From contig CAYIJG010000043.1 in NCBI GenBank assembly GCA_964363685.1, forward strand, positions 1 to 8,716: DNA of 8,716 bases, given 5' to 3'. Below the pieces are notes generated by a model. The model did not search any database. It was not told where the DNA came from and saw nothing but the letters and a program-made list of their open reading frames with translations. Shown in pieces: positions 1 to 5,960 of the stretch (positions are counted from its first letter, which is position 1; every line of letters begins with the position of its first letter). The DNA comes from XYD2-FULL-39-9 sp964363685 (GTDB lineage Bacteria; Patescibacteriota; Patescibacteriia; Magasanikbacterales; GWA2-37-8). The translations under genes and the position numbers were made by a program.

Positions 1-306
1 CGTTCCCAAGCTGCCAACAAAGAAAAGGCGATGACGGTGTTGCGCTCTCGTATTTACGCAGCCGAGCGAGAAGAAAAAATGAAAGCTCTTACTGAAAAAC
101 GCCGCTCCCAAATCGGTACTGGCGACCGCAGAGAAAAAATCCGCACCTACAACTTCCCTCAGGATCGCATTACTGATCATCGCATTCACCAAAACTGGAA
201 TAGTATCCCAAGAATTTTAAATGGCGAGCTTGAACCATTTATTGAAGCTGTCCGCAAAGCTGAATTTGAAGGATTTGATAATATTGGCACAGAGGATGAT
301 GAATAA
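1..306 (+). CDS. prfA: Peptide chain release factor 1, C-terminal part
   Basis: This is the 3' end of the class I release factor that recognises UAA and UAG in the ribosomal A site and triggers peptide release. The frame is open from base 1, with in-frame codons upstream of the first internal Met at 31, so the gene starts outside the window. The visible part has the RF1 C-terminal signature: RSQAANKEKAM, then RIYAAEREEK, then the conserved block IGTGDRREKIRTYNFPQDR followed by TDHRIHQNW. The catalytic GGQ loop and the codon-recognition motif lie upstream and cannot be checked. The acidic tail ends at TAA. prmC begins 8 bases later, an arrangement common in bacteria because PrmC methylates the GGQ glutamine of release factors. 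RF2 is the alternative, but the TYNFPQ/TDHRI wording together with the prmC neighbour favours RF1. Confidence 0.95.
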   Translation, partial: RSQAANKEKAMTVLRSRIYAAEREEKMKALTEKRRSQIGTGDRREKIRTYNFPQDRITDHRIHQNWNSIPRILNGELEPFIEAVRKAEFEGFDNIGTEDDE

Positions 307-842
307 AATTGGTTATGACTATTTTTGATCTTCAAAAAAAATACAACACTCTTAACGCTCTAGATTTAGATCTTCTCGTTGCCCTCGCCATACATAAAAA
401 CAAAGAATTTGTTTATTCTCACCCGGAATACAAGCTGTCTTTTTTTGAAAGGGTCCGTTTATCATATTTTGTTTATCTGAGAATGAAAGGTTATTCTGTA
501 GCCGTAATTGTAGGTCATAAAGAATTTTACGGCTTGGATTTTTTTGTAAATACAAAAGTCCTAATCCCCCGCCCGGAAACAGAATTGATGGTGGAAGAAG
601 TGGTTGGAATTATGAATAACGAATTAAGAATAAAGAATGATAAAATTATTTTAATTGACGTTGGGACTGGCAGTGGCTGTATTCCAATTTCTATTTTAAA
701 AAATTTAAAAGAGCCTATACAAACTTTTGCGATTGATATATCCGAATCAGCTTTACGAGTAGCCAAGAAAAATACAAATATACACAATGTTAATATAAAT
801 TTTCTATACGGAAATCTGCTTTAACCGATTATCAAACAAATT

Positions 843-950
843 AAAACCCCCTCCTCTATCCTCCCCCTTATAGGGGGAGGAACCGACCGATCCTCTGCCC
901 AGCACCCCAACTCTCCCTCCCCTACAAGGGGAGGGGCGAGGGGTGTGGTT
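843..950. repeat. GC-rich palindromic repeat inserted in frame within prmC
   Basis: This is a C-rich then G-rich block of about 105 bp in otherwise AT-rich coding sequence. It contains two hairpins: arms 859-867/873-881 (9 bp, loop TTATA) and arms 915-923/927-935 (9 bp, loop ACA). The outer ends are imperfect inverted repeats, AAAACCCCCTC on the left and GAGGGGTGTGGTT on the right. The design resembles REP/MITE-like or Rickettsia-type palindromic elements, but no transposase is present. The exact borders are inferred from where PrmC similarity stops (about 840) and resumes (about 950). The block has no stop in the prmC frame. Confidence 0.75.
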
Positions 951-1250
951 ATTATTACAGCAAACCTTCCTTATATCACTGAACAACAATTTCAATCTGA
1001 AAAAAGTATTCAGAAAGAACCTAAGCTAGCTCTAGTTGCAGATAAAAATGGATTGGCTTTATACGAAGAATTACTAAAACAAATAAAACTACTCCCGACT
1101 CCTCACAACCTACTCCTACTGCTAGAAATAAACCCATCTCAAACCGAAGGAATCTCAAAATTTATACAACAAATATTGCCAGAAGTAAATCTTGAAATAA
1201 AAAAAGACTTAGCCGGCAGAGACCGACTAGTCAAAATAACGATAGCTTAA
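945..1250 (+). CDS. Possible separately translated C-terminal half of PrmC
   Basis: This 101-aa frame is the downstream portion of prmC, beginning at a GTG at the right edge of the inserted repeat. It starts MVIITANLPY, so it contains the whole substrate-glutamine binding motif (NLPY at residues 7-10) and the rest of the methyltransferase fold, but no SAM motif I. The repeat's right arm places a purine-rich run (GGGGAGGGG at 928-936, with GAGGGG at 938-943) just upstream of the GTG. That could act as a ribosome binding site. Whether a separate product is made is an inference. The alternative is that this is only the 3' remnant of a dead gene. Confidence 0.35.
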   Translation: MVIITANLPYITEQQFQSEKSIQKEPKLALVADKNGLALYEELLKQIKLLPTPHNLLLLLEINPSQTEGISKFIQQILPEVNLEIKKDLAGRDRLVKITIA

Positions 1251-2293
1251 GACGAAATCTTAGCTTCAGTTGGCACCACTTCTACCCAAGTATTGCCTGG
1301 AGCGAGTAAAATTTCTCTGTGATTTTTATCATAAAATCTGGTGCGATCGGTCAGACCTTTCTTCTCCCAAGTTCCATTGGTAACACTCCCTTTTTTTAAC
1401 ACCATAGCCTTGCCACCGCCAACCGTCTGCACAGTTTTTCTACCACTATCATCACCGACAATAAGGTTTACATCCGTAAACTGCACGATAATATTTCGCG
1501 CAGTAACTCCGACGCCATCGGCATCCTTTTCTTTACTGCCATTAACACTACGGACATAGAGCAGCGACTTCGGATCATAGTTCCACATCACGCCATAGCT
1601 AGAATTAAAATCAATGCTCAGTTTCCTGTCACCCGCCATGGTTTTGCCGACAATCGTTGTATATTTCCAGGCCTTGGCTGGACCAAACTGTTCTTTGTTA
1701 TTTCCATATTCATCCAAAATCTTCTTCCAATTATCACTGCTCGTATAGAGATTGTGGGGAGCTAACCTCACCTGATCTCGCCAATAATACTGCCCCCAAG
1801 AAAATTCATTAGCATCAAAAATATTTCTAGATTTTATCAAACTCAAAGCTTCTGGCGAACCACCGGAATGCATATATAGTCCGGCGCCATATTCTTGCAT
1901 CCAGTCTATAAAATACGGCCGAGCGCTACGCACCGGACCAATTTTTGGCACACTTTGCTTGCTATCAAAGATAGCAAGGTATCGGGTAAAGCTTCCTTCT
2001 ACCGGTGCTTCATAGACAATCTTGGCTTGAGAAAATCCAATCATCGGCCTGGCATCAGGGTGGTTCTCAACCATCACTCCCACTACCGCTGAAACCGTTT
2101 CACTTTTTGTTTTTGCTGTCTTGCCATCTAGGCTGCTAGCATATCTTTTAGCGCTAATGAGAAAATCGTTATCAGCGGTGGCTTGAGAAAATTCTATAAG
2201 CGAAAAATAACCGACGATAAAATAACCAATTAAAAAACAGGGGAGAGTTAACAAACCGCCTATCAACGAAAGTAGTTTGTAATTTTTTTGCAT
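1247..2293 (-). CDS. DUF3048 domain-containing envelope protein (YerB-like)
   Basis: This is a 348-aa protein of the DUF3048 family, which includes the B. subtilis lipoprotein YerB. Its biochemical role is not established. A short basic N-terminus is followed by one hydrophobic segment at about residues 8-33, an uncleaved anchor or signal; no lipobox is obvious. The family domain runs from about residue 68: VVGVMVENHPDARPMIGFSQA, then YEAPVEGSFTRYLAIF, IGPVRSARPYF and a MHSGGSPEAL stretch. A second domain with the DUF3048 C-terminal character (VMWNYDPKS, then MVLKKGSVTNGTWEKKGLTDRTRF, then ILLAPGNTWVEVVP) occupies about 230-343. The bulk is therefore probably outside the membrane. The ATG is preceded by AT-rich sequence with no SD and by a terminator that closes rplY, so a separate promoter is expected. 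It converges on prmC with overlapping stop codons. Confidence 0.88.
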   Translation of the reverse strand: MQKNYKLLSLIGGLLTLPCFLIGYFIVGYFSLIEFSQATADNDFLISAKRYASSLDGKTAKTKSETVSAVVGVMVENHPDARPMIGFSQAKIVYEAPVEGSFTRYLAIFDSKQSVPKIGPVRSARPYFIDWMQEYGAGLYMHSGGSPEALSLIKSRNIFDANEFSWGQYYWRDQVRLAPHNLYTSSDNWKKILDEYGNNKEQFGPAKAWKYTTIVGKTMAGDRKLSIDFNSSYGVMWNYDPKSLLYVRSVNGSKEKDADGVGVTARNIIVQFTDVNLIVGDDSGRKTVQTVGGGKAMVLKKGSVTNGTWEKKGLTDRTRFYDKNHREILLAPGNTWVEVVPTEAKISS

Positions 2294-2310
2294 ATACTTA
2301 TTAATGGTTT

Positions 2311-2345
2311 AAAAAACAGGCTCTATACATTGTAGCCTGTTTTTT
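2311..2345 (-). terminator. Intrinsic terminator after rplY
   Basis: This is a perfect 12-bp inverted repeat (2311-2322 with 2334-2345) around an 11-base loop. The core is ACAGGCT/AGCCTGT, flanked by A6 and T6 runs, so transcripts from either strand end in U. It lies 25 bp past the rplY stop and just before the DUF3048 start, so it most likely ends the rplY transcript on the minus strand. Confidence 0.85.
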
Positions 2346-2356
2346 ACATTTGTGAA
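2329..2356 (-). promoter_or_regulatory. Candidate promoter for the DUF3048 gene, overlapping the terminator
   Basis: On the minus strand there is TTCACA (2356-2351), a 16-base spacer and TACAAT (2334-2329). The -10 sits in the loop and stem of the rplY terminator, and the start of transcription would fall about 30 bases before the DUF3048 ATG. Some promoter is needed here because the terminator isolates the gene, but the match is only moderate. Confidence 0.35.
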
Positions 2357-2369
2357 AGTTGTTGAAAAG

Positions 2370-3101
2370 TTACTCCTTTTTCTTTGGTTCTTTTGGCTCT
2401 GTTGATCCAGCAGGAGCTGCCCCTTTAGCAGGTGCGCCCGCTTCTCCTTCGGCTCCTTCTTCACCCTCTTCTTCTTTCTTCTTGCCAGCAGATTCAATCT
2501 TACTCAAGTCAACTGGAGCGGCTACAGCTTCCAAAGCCTTCATTTCTTCTTCACTCATAGCTGGAGTAGCTTTGGCGACCAAATCTTCACCATTAGGACT
2601 GGTTATAGTAATAGTAGATGGAATTGGCAAGTCTTTAACTTTAATCAAATCATCAAAAGTTTTAAGAGTAGAGATATCAACATCAATATGAGAAATCAAA
2701 TCTTTTGGCAAACATTGCACTTCTACCTCACCAAGGTTACGCATCAAAGTTCCACCTTGTTCCTTGATAACCGGTGCTTCACCGATAAATCTTAATTCTA
2801 CAGTCGCAGTTAAGGTCTTATTCATATCGATTCTGCGTAAATCAGCGTGAGTCATTAGGTCACTTACTGGATCATAAGCGATATCTTGAATCAAAACTTT
2901 ACCATCTTCTTTATCATCCAAAAACAAATCAATCAAACTAGCTTCACCGGCTTCACGGTACAATTTGGCAAAATCCTCATAGCCAATAGTGATTGAAATT
3001 GCCTTTCCACCCATGCCATAAACAACGGCCGGAATAGCAGTCCTAGTTCTGATCTTTTCTCCTTTAACATTGCGGGTGGTGGCTGATAGTTTAAATGACA
3101 T
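2370..3101 (-). CDS. rplY: 50S ribosomal protein L25, CTC (general stress protein) form
   Basis: L25 binds 5S rRNA in the large ribosomal subunit. This 243-aa version is the long CTC form. The N-terminal 5S-binding beta-barrel covers about residues 1-95 (LSATTRNVKGEKIRTRTAIPAVVYG, then VLIQDIAYDPVSDLMTHADLRRID). The C-terminal domain covers about 98-200 (VELRFIGEAPVIKEQGGTLMRNLGEVEVQCLPKDL, then HIDVDISTLKTFDDLIKVKDL). A low-complexity Lys/Glu/Gly/Ala/Pro tail follows from about residue 205 and is probably disordered. The start is the only sensible one, MSFKLSATTR. It has no SD; the ten bases ending in the ATG (TAAGTATATG) are identical to those at the DUF3048 start. The gene is followed by an intrinsic terminator and preceded by a palindromic repeat. 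Confidence 0.95.
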   Translation of the reverse strand: MSFKLSATTRNVKGEKIRTRTAIPAVVYGMGGKAISITIGYEDFAKLYREAGEASLIDLFLDDKEDGKVLIQDIAYDPVSDLMTHADLRRIDMNKTLTATVELRFIGEAPVIKEQGGTLMRNLGEVEVQCLPKDLISHIDVDISTLKTFDDLIKVKDLPIPSTITITSPNGEDLVAKATPAMSEEEMKALEAVAAPVDLSKIESAGKKKEEEGEEGAEGEAGAPAKGAAPAGSTEPKEPKKKE

Positions 3102-3127
3102 ATACTTAGATTTTAAAATTCTTACTG

Positions 3128-3196
3128 TTTATCCCGATTTTGCTCCGCGCAAAATCGAGGATCCTCGATTTCAGCATCGGCTGAAATCGGGATAAA
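3128..3196. repeat. Nested palindromic repeat between the zinc-ribbon gene and rplY
   Basis: This 69-bp element has outer arms at 3128-3140/3184-3196 (13 bp, TTTATCCCGATTT and its complement). Inside are two hairpins: 3135-3143/3149-3157 (CGATTTTGC, 5-base loop) and 3166-3175/3180-3189 (CGATTTCAGC, loop ATCG). The centre at 3156-3167 is the palindrome CGAGGATCCTCG. It can fold as one long cruciform or as two tandem hairpins. It looks like a dispersed repeat of the REP type, but it might also attenuate transcription from the zinc-ribbon gene into rplY. No T-run follows on the minus strand, so it is not a classic terminator. Confidence 0.8.
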
Positions 3197-3202
3197 TTTA
3201 TC

Positions 3203-3568
3203 TTAAATAAATTGCTTACTGAAAGTTAGACTGTGAATAAACCGACGTCCTTCTATTAATTCATCTACTGTTAATGGTGGCATTTTATATAATTTCTCAA
3301 CATCGGTAAAATTCAAATCGGTAATCATGCCGACAGTGCTAATCCCTTTTGATATCATCATGACCATGGCCATAAAATTGGTTTTACAACTATGGCAGGT
3401 AAAATGCACAAATCTGGACTCGTCCTGCGCTACATGGCTTGGGACATTACTTTCATGGTTTAACAATTTGACCGCTTCCGGCTTATATTCCGTTTTGCAG
3501 ACTGGACAATTACTAATAAATTTTAAGGTTTTTTTCCATGAATCTGACTTGCTGTCTTTTTCTAACAT
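3203..3568 (-). CDS. Small zinc-ribbon protein of unknown function
   Basis: This 121-aa protein belongs to no family I recognise. Two CxxC pairs, CPVC at residues 21-24 and CHSC at 58-61, are spaced as in a zinc ribbon, and the second is followed by a hydrophobic Met-rich stretch (NFMAMVMMISKGISTVGM, 64-81). The C-terminal part (TDLNFTDVEKLY, then MPPLTVDELIEGRRFI) looks like a short helical region. No membrane anchor or signal peptide is clear. It lies downstream of rodA on the same strand but has its own good promoter. The ATG has no SD and would have a leader of only about a dozen bases. Confidence 0.75.
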   Translation of the reverse strand: MLEKDSKSDSWKKTLKFISNCPVCKTEYKPEAVKLLNHESNVPSHVAQDESRFVHFTCHSCKTNFMAMVMMISKGISTVGMITDLNFTDVEKLYKMPPLTVDELIEGRRFIHSLTFSKQFI

Positions 3569-3586
3569 ATATTTTTGTATGGACTA

Positions 3587-3615
3587 ATACTAAAGGATTT
3601 TGCAAAAAATGTCAA
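3587..3615 (-). promoter_or_regulatory. Sigma-70-type promoter of the zinc-ribbon gene
   Basis: On the minus strand a perfect TTGACA (3615-3610) is followed by a 17-base spacer and TAGTAT (3592-3587). The predicted start, near 3580, leaves a leader of about 12 bases before the ATG at 3568, which fits the absence of an SD. It fills the 62-bp gap after rodA. Confidence 0.65.
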
Positions 3616-3630
3616 CCCCATCTATCCCAA

Positions 3631-4725
3631 TCAGTAGTTCTTCACAATCATACTCTCCAAGATACCCACCAGGAGGAGGTTTATAACCAAAGAAGAGCCT
3701 CCATAACTGACAAATGGCAGAGTGACGCCGGTAATAGGTAGCAGTCCCAAATTAGCTCCAACATTGGTAAATAGTTGCACAAAAAACAAGATAAGGATAC
3801 CAGTAGCGGCGGTAGCCACAAAATCATCGTTGGATTTTTTAATTATTAACAAAAAGCGCCAAAACAAAACCCCGAATAAAACCAGCATGACCAACACCCC
3901 GGCTAAACCCAACTCCTCGCCAATCACAGAAAAAATAAAGTCAGTCTGAGCTTCAGGCAAAAATCGCAATTGGCTCTGTGAACCAAAACCCAAACCACGG
4001 CCAAACAACTGGCCGGCGCCAATGGCAATGGTGGACTGCGCGATATTATATCCACTCACGAGCGGGTCTCGGCCGGGATTGATAAAATTAGCAACGCGAT
4101 CTTTTTGATAATCTTGTAAGAAAAAAAACCAAGCTGCCACCGAAAGCAACAACATCAAAATCACAAATCCGCCCAGATACAAACGGCGCGCGCCAACTGC
4201 CCAAATCATCCCAAACCAAATAGCGCCCAATAAAAATGCAGAACCCAAGTCTGGTTGCAACATTACTAGTCCAATGAGCAATAAAGTCACGATTCCCGTG
4301 CCGAAAAAAAATAACGGCCGATCAAACCTGCGACCAAACCGCGACACGATATAAGCAACCATTAAAATTAAACCAATCTTGGCCATCTCAACCGGTTGAA
4401 AAGAAAACCCGGCCACGGAAAACCATCCTTTGGTATTACGAATAGTTTCACCAAAAATAAGAACGCCGGCCAGCAACAACAAAGAAAATAGATACCACCA
4501 TTTGGCCAAATACCTCCAAAGATTATGCTGACTGAGGCTGGCTGTAAAAAAAAATGCCAATCCAATCCCAAAAGATAATAATTGTTTTTTAAAATAAAAA
4601 AGCTCCGAACCGCGAGAAAGGTCCACGCTATAGACTGATACTAGTCCCATCATAACCAAAAAAACTACGCAGATAAAAATCTGCCAATCAAAAGTTCGGG
4701 GCGATAATTTACCAAAATTAAGCAT
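3631..4725 (-). CDS. rodA: Rod-shape-determining SEDS peptidoglycan glycosyltransferase RodA
   Basis: RodA polymerises lipid II into glycan strands during lateral wall growth, working with a class B PBP and the MreBCD elongasome in the inner membrane. The 364-aa protein has about ten hydrophobic segments and the SEDS signatures in order: KGWFSVAGFSFQPVEMAK (99-116), LQPDLGSA (156-163), GRDPLVSGYNIAQSTIAIGAG (218-238), the loop LPEAQTDFIFSVIGEELG (256-273) with the Asp at 262 that matches the essential Asp of RodA, and GLLPITGVTLPFVSYGGSSL (327-346). Length and the SGYN/AQ-T wording favour RodA over FtsW, though FtsW cannot be excluded by sequence alone. It starts 6 bases after the upstream 319-aa gene ends and so is probably co-transcribed with it. 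It ends in TGA, which supports the standard code. No SD is seen. Confidence 0.92.
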   Translation of the reverse strand: MLNFGKLSPRTFDWQIFICVVFLVMMGLVSVYSVDLSRGSELFYFKKQLLSFGIGLAFFFTASLSQHNLWRYLAKWWYLFSLLLLAGVLIFGETIRNTKGWFSVAGFSFQPVEMAKIGLILMVAYIVSRFGRRFDRPLFFFGTGIVTLLLIGLVMLQPDLGSAFLLGAIWFGMIWAVGARRLYLGGFVILMLLLSVAAWFFFLQDYQKDRVANFINPGRDPLVSGYNIAQSTIAIGAGQLFGRGLGFGSQSQLRFLPEAQTDFIFSVIGEELGLAGVLVMLVLFGVLFWRFLLIIKKSNDDFVATAATGILILFFVQLFTNVGANLGLLPITGVTLPFVSYGGSSLVINLLLVGILESMIVKNY

Positions 4726-4731
4726 AGAAAA

Positions 4732-5691
4732 TTATGGCGCGTATACTCCCTGATCATACACATTTATCAGCGGAAAAACAGAGACAGCACTAACATTCAA
4801 ACCAGGCAACAGGCTCCTCAAATCAATGTTTTTTGTTTCCAAAGAATCTATAGAATCAAGGTGTAAGGGCACAATACCAACCATCTGATCATTTTGCAAC
4901 AAAGCCACATAAAAGTCCTGCGCCACATAACTATACGGACTGCCATTGGTCAGCTTGAACTGAATCGCATCGGCATTATTCCCCTCTTGCGCCAAAGATT
5001 TCAAGAAAATAAAATCACTCACTTGGAAATTCAATCTATACGCTTGCCAGCCCATCGGGTCCGGAGTCAAGCGATTATTTATTCTTTCGTATTTTATATT
5101 TTCCAAAACTATACTTGGCGTAGCACCCACACCATCAGTCAGACCCAACTCTGCCACTGGCCGTGTCTCTCCTGGGAGCAAGAACCCTGCTTGAACAGAT
5201 GTTTTTTTATCATTTACGACAAAATAATAACTGAACTTAACCAAGAACTGTTTGTTTGGATTGACCATTTCTGCTACCACATTAAATTTACTTTCTCCGC
5301 TTGAAAAAACTTGGGTATTCAACACTTGCACTGCCTGCGCGCCAAAATGCGCGTGGATGCCAGTGTAATTTATAGAGGCAGTCAAATTTTTTTCCAAGTT
5401 CCTGCTGTCTTGTATTCCCCATAAATACACCCCCCACTTCCATCCACCAAAAGCCAAAAAGCCAAAATTGATAACTACCAAAAGTATTAGAGACAGCCTA
5501 TACAGCAAAGGCTTGTTTCGCACATACCAAAAACTCCACTTTAGTTCTTGGGAAGTAAATTCCTTAGTTGGGTCTTCGTACTTGGGAATATTTACTTTTG
5601 TTTTTTCAGAAGAAGACGGACTGATTGGCACAAAAGGCTTGTTTGGCATTTCATCTTCTTGGTTGTTTCGGCGATTGTATAAGTTGATCAT
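4732..5691 (-). CDS. Single-helix membrane protein of unknown function, upstream of rodA
   Basis: I do not recognise this 319-aa protein. A polar, Pro/Ser/Lys-rich N-terminal segment (about 1-60, probably cytoplasmic) is followed by one strong membrane helix (LLYRLSLILLVVINFGFLAF, 62-81) with aromatic residues after it. The rest is a long domain of about 220 residues whose alternating pattern suggests beta-sheet, with no cysteines and no catalytic motif I can name. The topology implies an extracytoplasmic domain. The 6-base gap to rodA suggests a joint transcript and a role in envelope or wall growth, but that is inference from position. Met15 (5649) is an alternative start, MPNKPF, with a weak purine stretch AAGAAG just upstream. 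The ATG at 5691 has no SD but resembles the AT-rich starts of its neighbours. Confidence 0.8.
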   Translation of the reverse strand: MINLYNRRNNQEDEMPNKPFVPISPSSSEKTKVNIPKYEDPTKEFTSQELKWSFWYVRNKPLLYRLSLILLVVINFGFLAFGGWKWGVYLWGIQDSRNLEKNLTASINYTGIHAHFGAQAVQVLNTQVFSSGESKFNVVAEMVNPNKQFLVKFSYYFVVNDKKTSVQAGFLLPGETRPVAELGLTDGVGATPSIVLENIKYERINNRLTPDPMGWQAYRLNFQVSDFIFLKSLAQEGNNADAIQFKLTNGSPYSYVAQDFYVALLQNDQMVGIVPLHLDSIDSLETKNIDLRSLLPGLNVSAVSVFPLINVYDQGVYAP

Positions 5692-5769
5692 ATATTAGTT
5701 CACAGCCAATAGTTCGTAGCCAATTTTTTTAGTATTTAGGATTTAAGTTTTAGGATTTTCAACGTTTAT

Positions 5770-5775
5770 ATTATA
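5770..5775 (-). promoter_or_regulatory. -10 element, candidate promoter of the 319-aa gene / rodA unit
   Basis: The minus strand reads a perfect TATAAT (5775-5770), about 80 bases before the ATG at 5691. No good -35 lies at 16-18 bases: the spacer runs through an A/T tract and the best hexamer is TTTTGT. The site follows directly after a terminator, which is where a new transcription unit would begin. Confidence 0.45.
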
Positions 5776-5794
5776 CCTCAAAAAAAACTAAAAC

Positions 5795-5825
5795 AAAATA
5801 CAACCCTGAATTAGGATTGTATTTT
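5795..5825 (-). terminator. Intrinsic terminator at the end of the small-ORF island
   Basis: AAAATACAA (5795-5803) pairs with TTGTATTTT (5817-5825); after one mismatch, CCT/AGG extends the stem. On the minus strand it is followed by a long T-rich run (5794-5780). It separates the minus-strand small ORFs from the 319-aa gene / rodA unit. The stem is AU-rich, so efficiency is uncertain. Confidence 0.6.
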
Positions 5826-5876
5826 ATTATTCACTGTTCTCAAAAAAATTAAAAACAATGAAACAGCGGGTCGTCT

Positions 5877-5942
5877 CGCAATCTTTAGGATCGCGAACTC
5901 GAGCATCAGCTCGAGCCTCCAGACACGACCACGAATCTGGAG
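5877..5942 (-). other. Three tandem hairpins after the 66-aa ORF
   Basis: Going down the minus strand from the 66-aa stop there are three consecutive stem-loops: 5936-5942/5917-5923 (CTCCAGA/TCTGGAG, 12-base loop), 5909-5915/5898-5904 (CTCGAGC/GCTCGAG, 4-base loop) and 5889-5895/5877-5883 (CGCGATC/GATTGCG, one G-U pair, 5-base loop). T-rich sequence follows from about 5860 to 5837. They could form a complex terminator, a stabilising 3' UTR or a small structured RNA. The sequence alone does not decide. Confidence 0.55.
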
Positions 5943-5960
5943 TAGGAAGATAGTGGCGGA

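Larger units (their letters stand above)
315..1250 (+). pseudogene. prmC: Release factor glutamine methyltransferase PrmC/HemK, split by an in-frame stop and a repeat insertion
   Basis: PrmC transfers a methyl group from SAM to the GGQ glutamine of RF1 and RF2. The first half (315-824, 169 aa from ATG 315; TTG 309 is also possible) has an alpha-helical N-terminal domain, RPETE at residues 86-90, SAM motif I as IDVGTGSGC at 114-122 and the acidic residue of FAIDIS near 141. It stops at TAA 822-824. The same frame is then open for 40 codons through a GC-rich palindromic repeat and continues as genuine PrmC: ITANLPY (the catalytic NPPY equivalent), EPKLALVADKNGLALYEELL, LEINPSQ and DLAGRDRLVKI. 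Removing about 35 repeat codons leaves about 276 aa, the usual family length, and puts the NLPY Asn near residue 182, close to its place in E. coli PrmC. The gene may be a pseudogene, a split but functional enzyme, or expressed by stop readthrough. Its stop overlaps that of the convergent DUF3048 gene by 4 bp (TTAA). Confidence 0.85.
5692..5826. other. AT-rich leader and intergenic region upstream of the 319-aa gene
   Basis: No ORF is credible here. The block TTAGGATT recurs three times (about 5737-5746, 5749-5757 and 5811-5818), and AGCCAAT occurs twice (about 5704 and 5717). On the minus strand it contains a perfect -10 hexamer and, further upstream, an intrinsic terminator, both listed separately. 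Confidence 0.5.

Noticed and set aside
822..824. TAA as a reassigned sense codon
   Set aside because: TAA ends prfA, rplY, the DUF3048 gene, the zinc-ribbon gene and the 319-aa gene at the expected lengths, so it is a normal stop here.
804..995. 63-codon minus-strand frame across the prmC repeat
   Set aside because: It is a shadow of the GC-rich repeat; its flanks are prmC coding sequence on the other strand.
3128..3196. Reading the palindrome as an intrinsic terminator of the zinc-ribbon gene
   Set aside because: No T-run on the minus strand after the stem; nested structure fits a repeat better.
4894..5304. 136-codon plus-strand frame opposite the 319-aa gene
   Set aside because: Antisense shadow with no initiation signal, within a gene that fits the operon.
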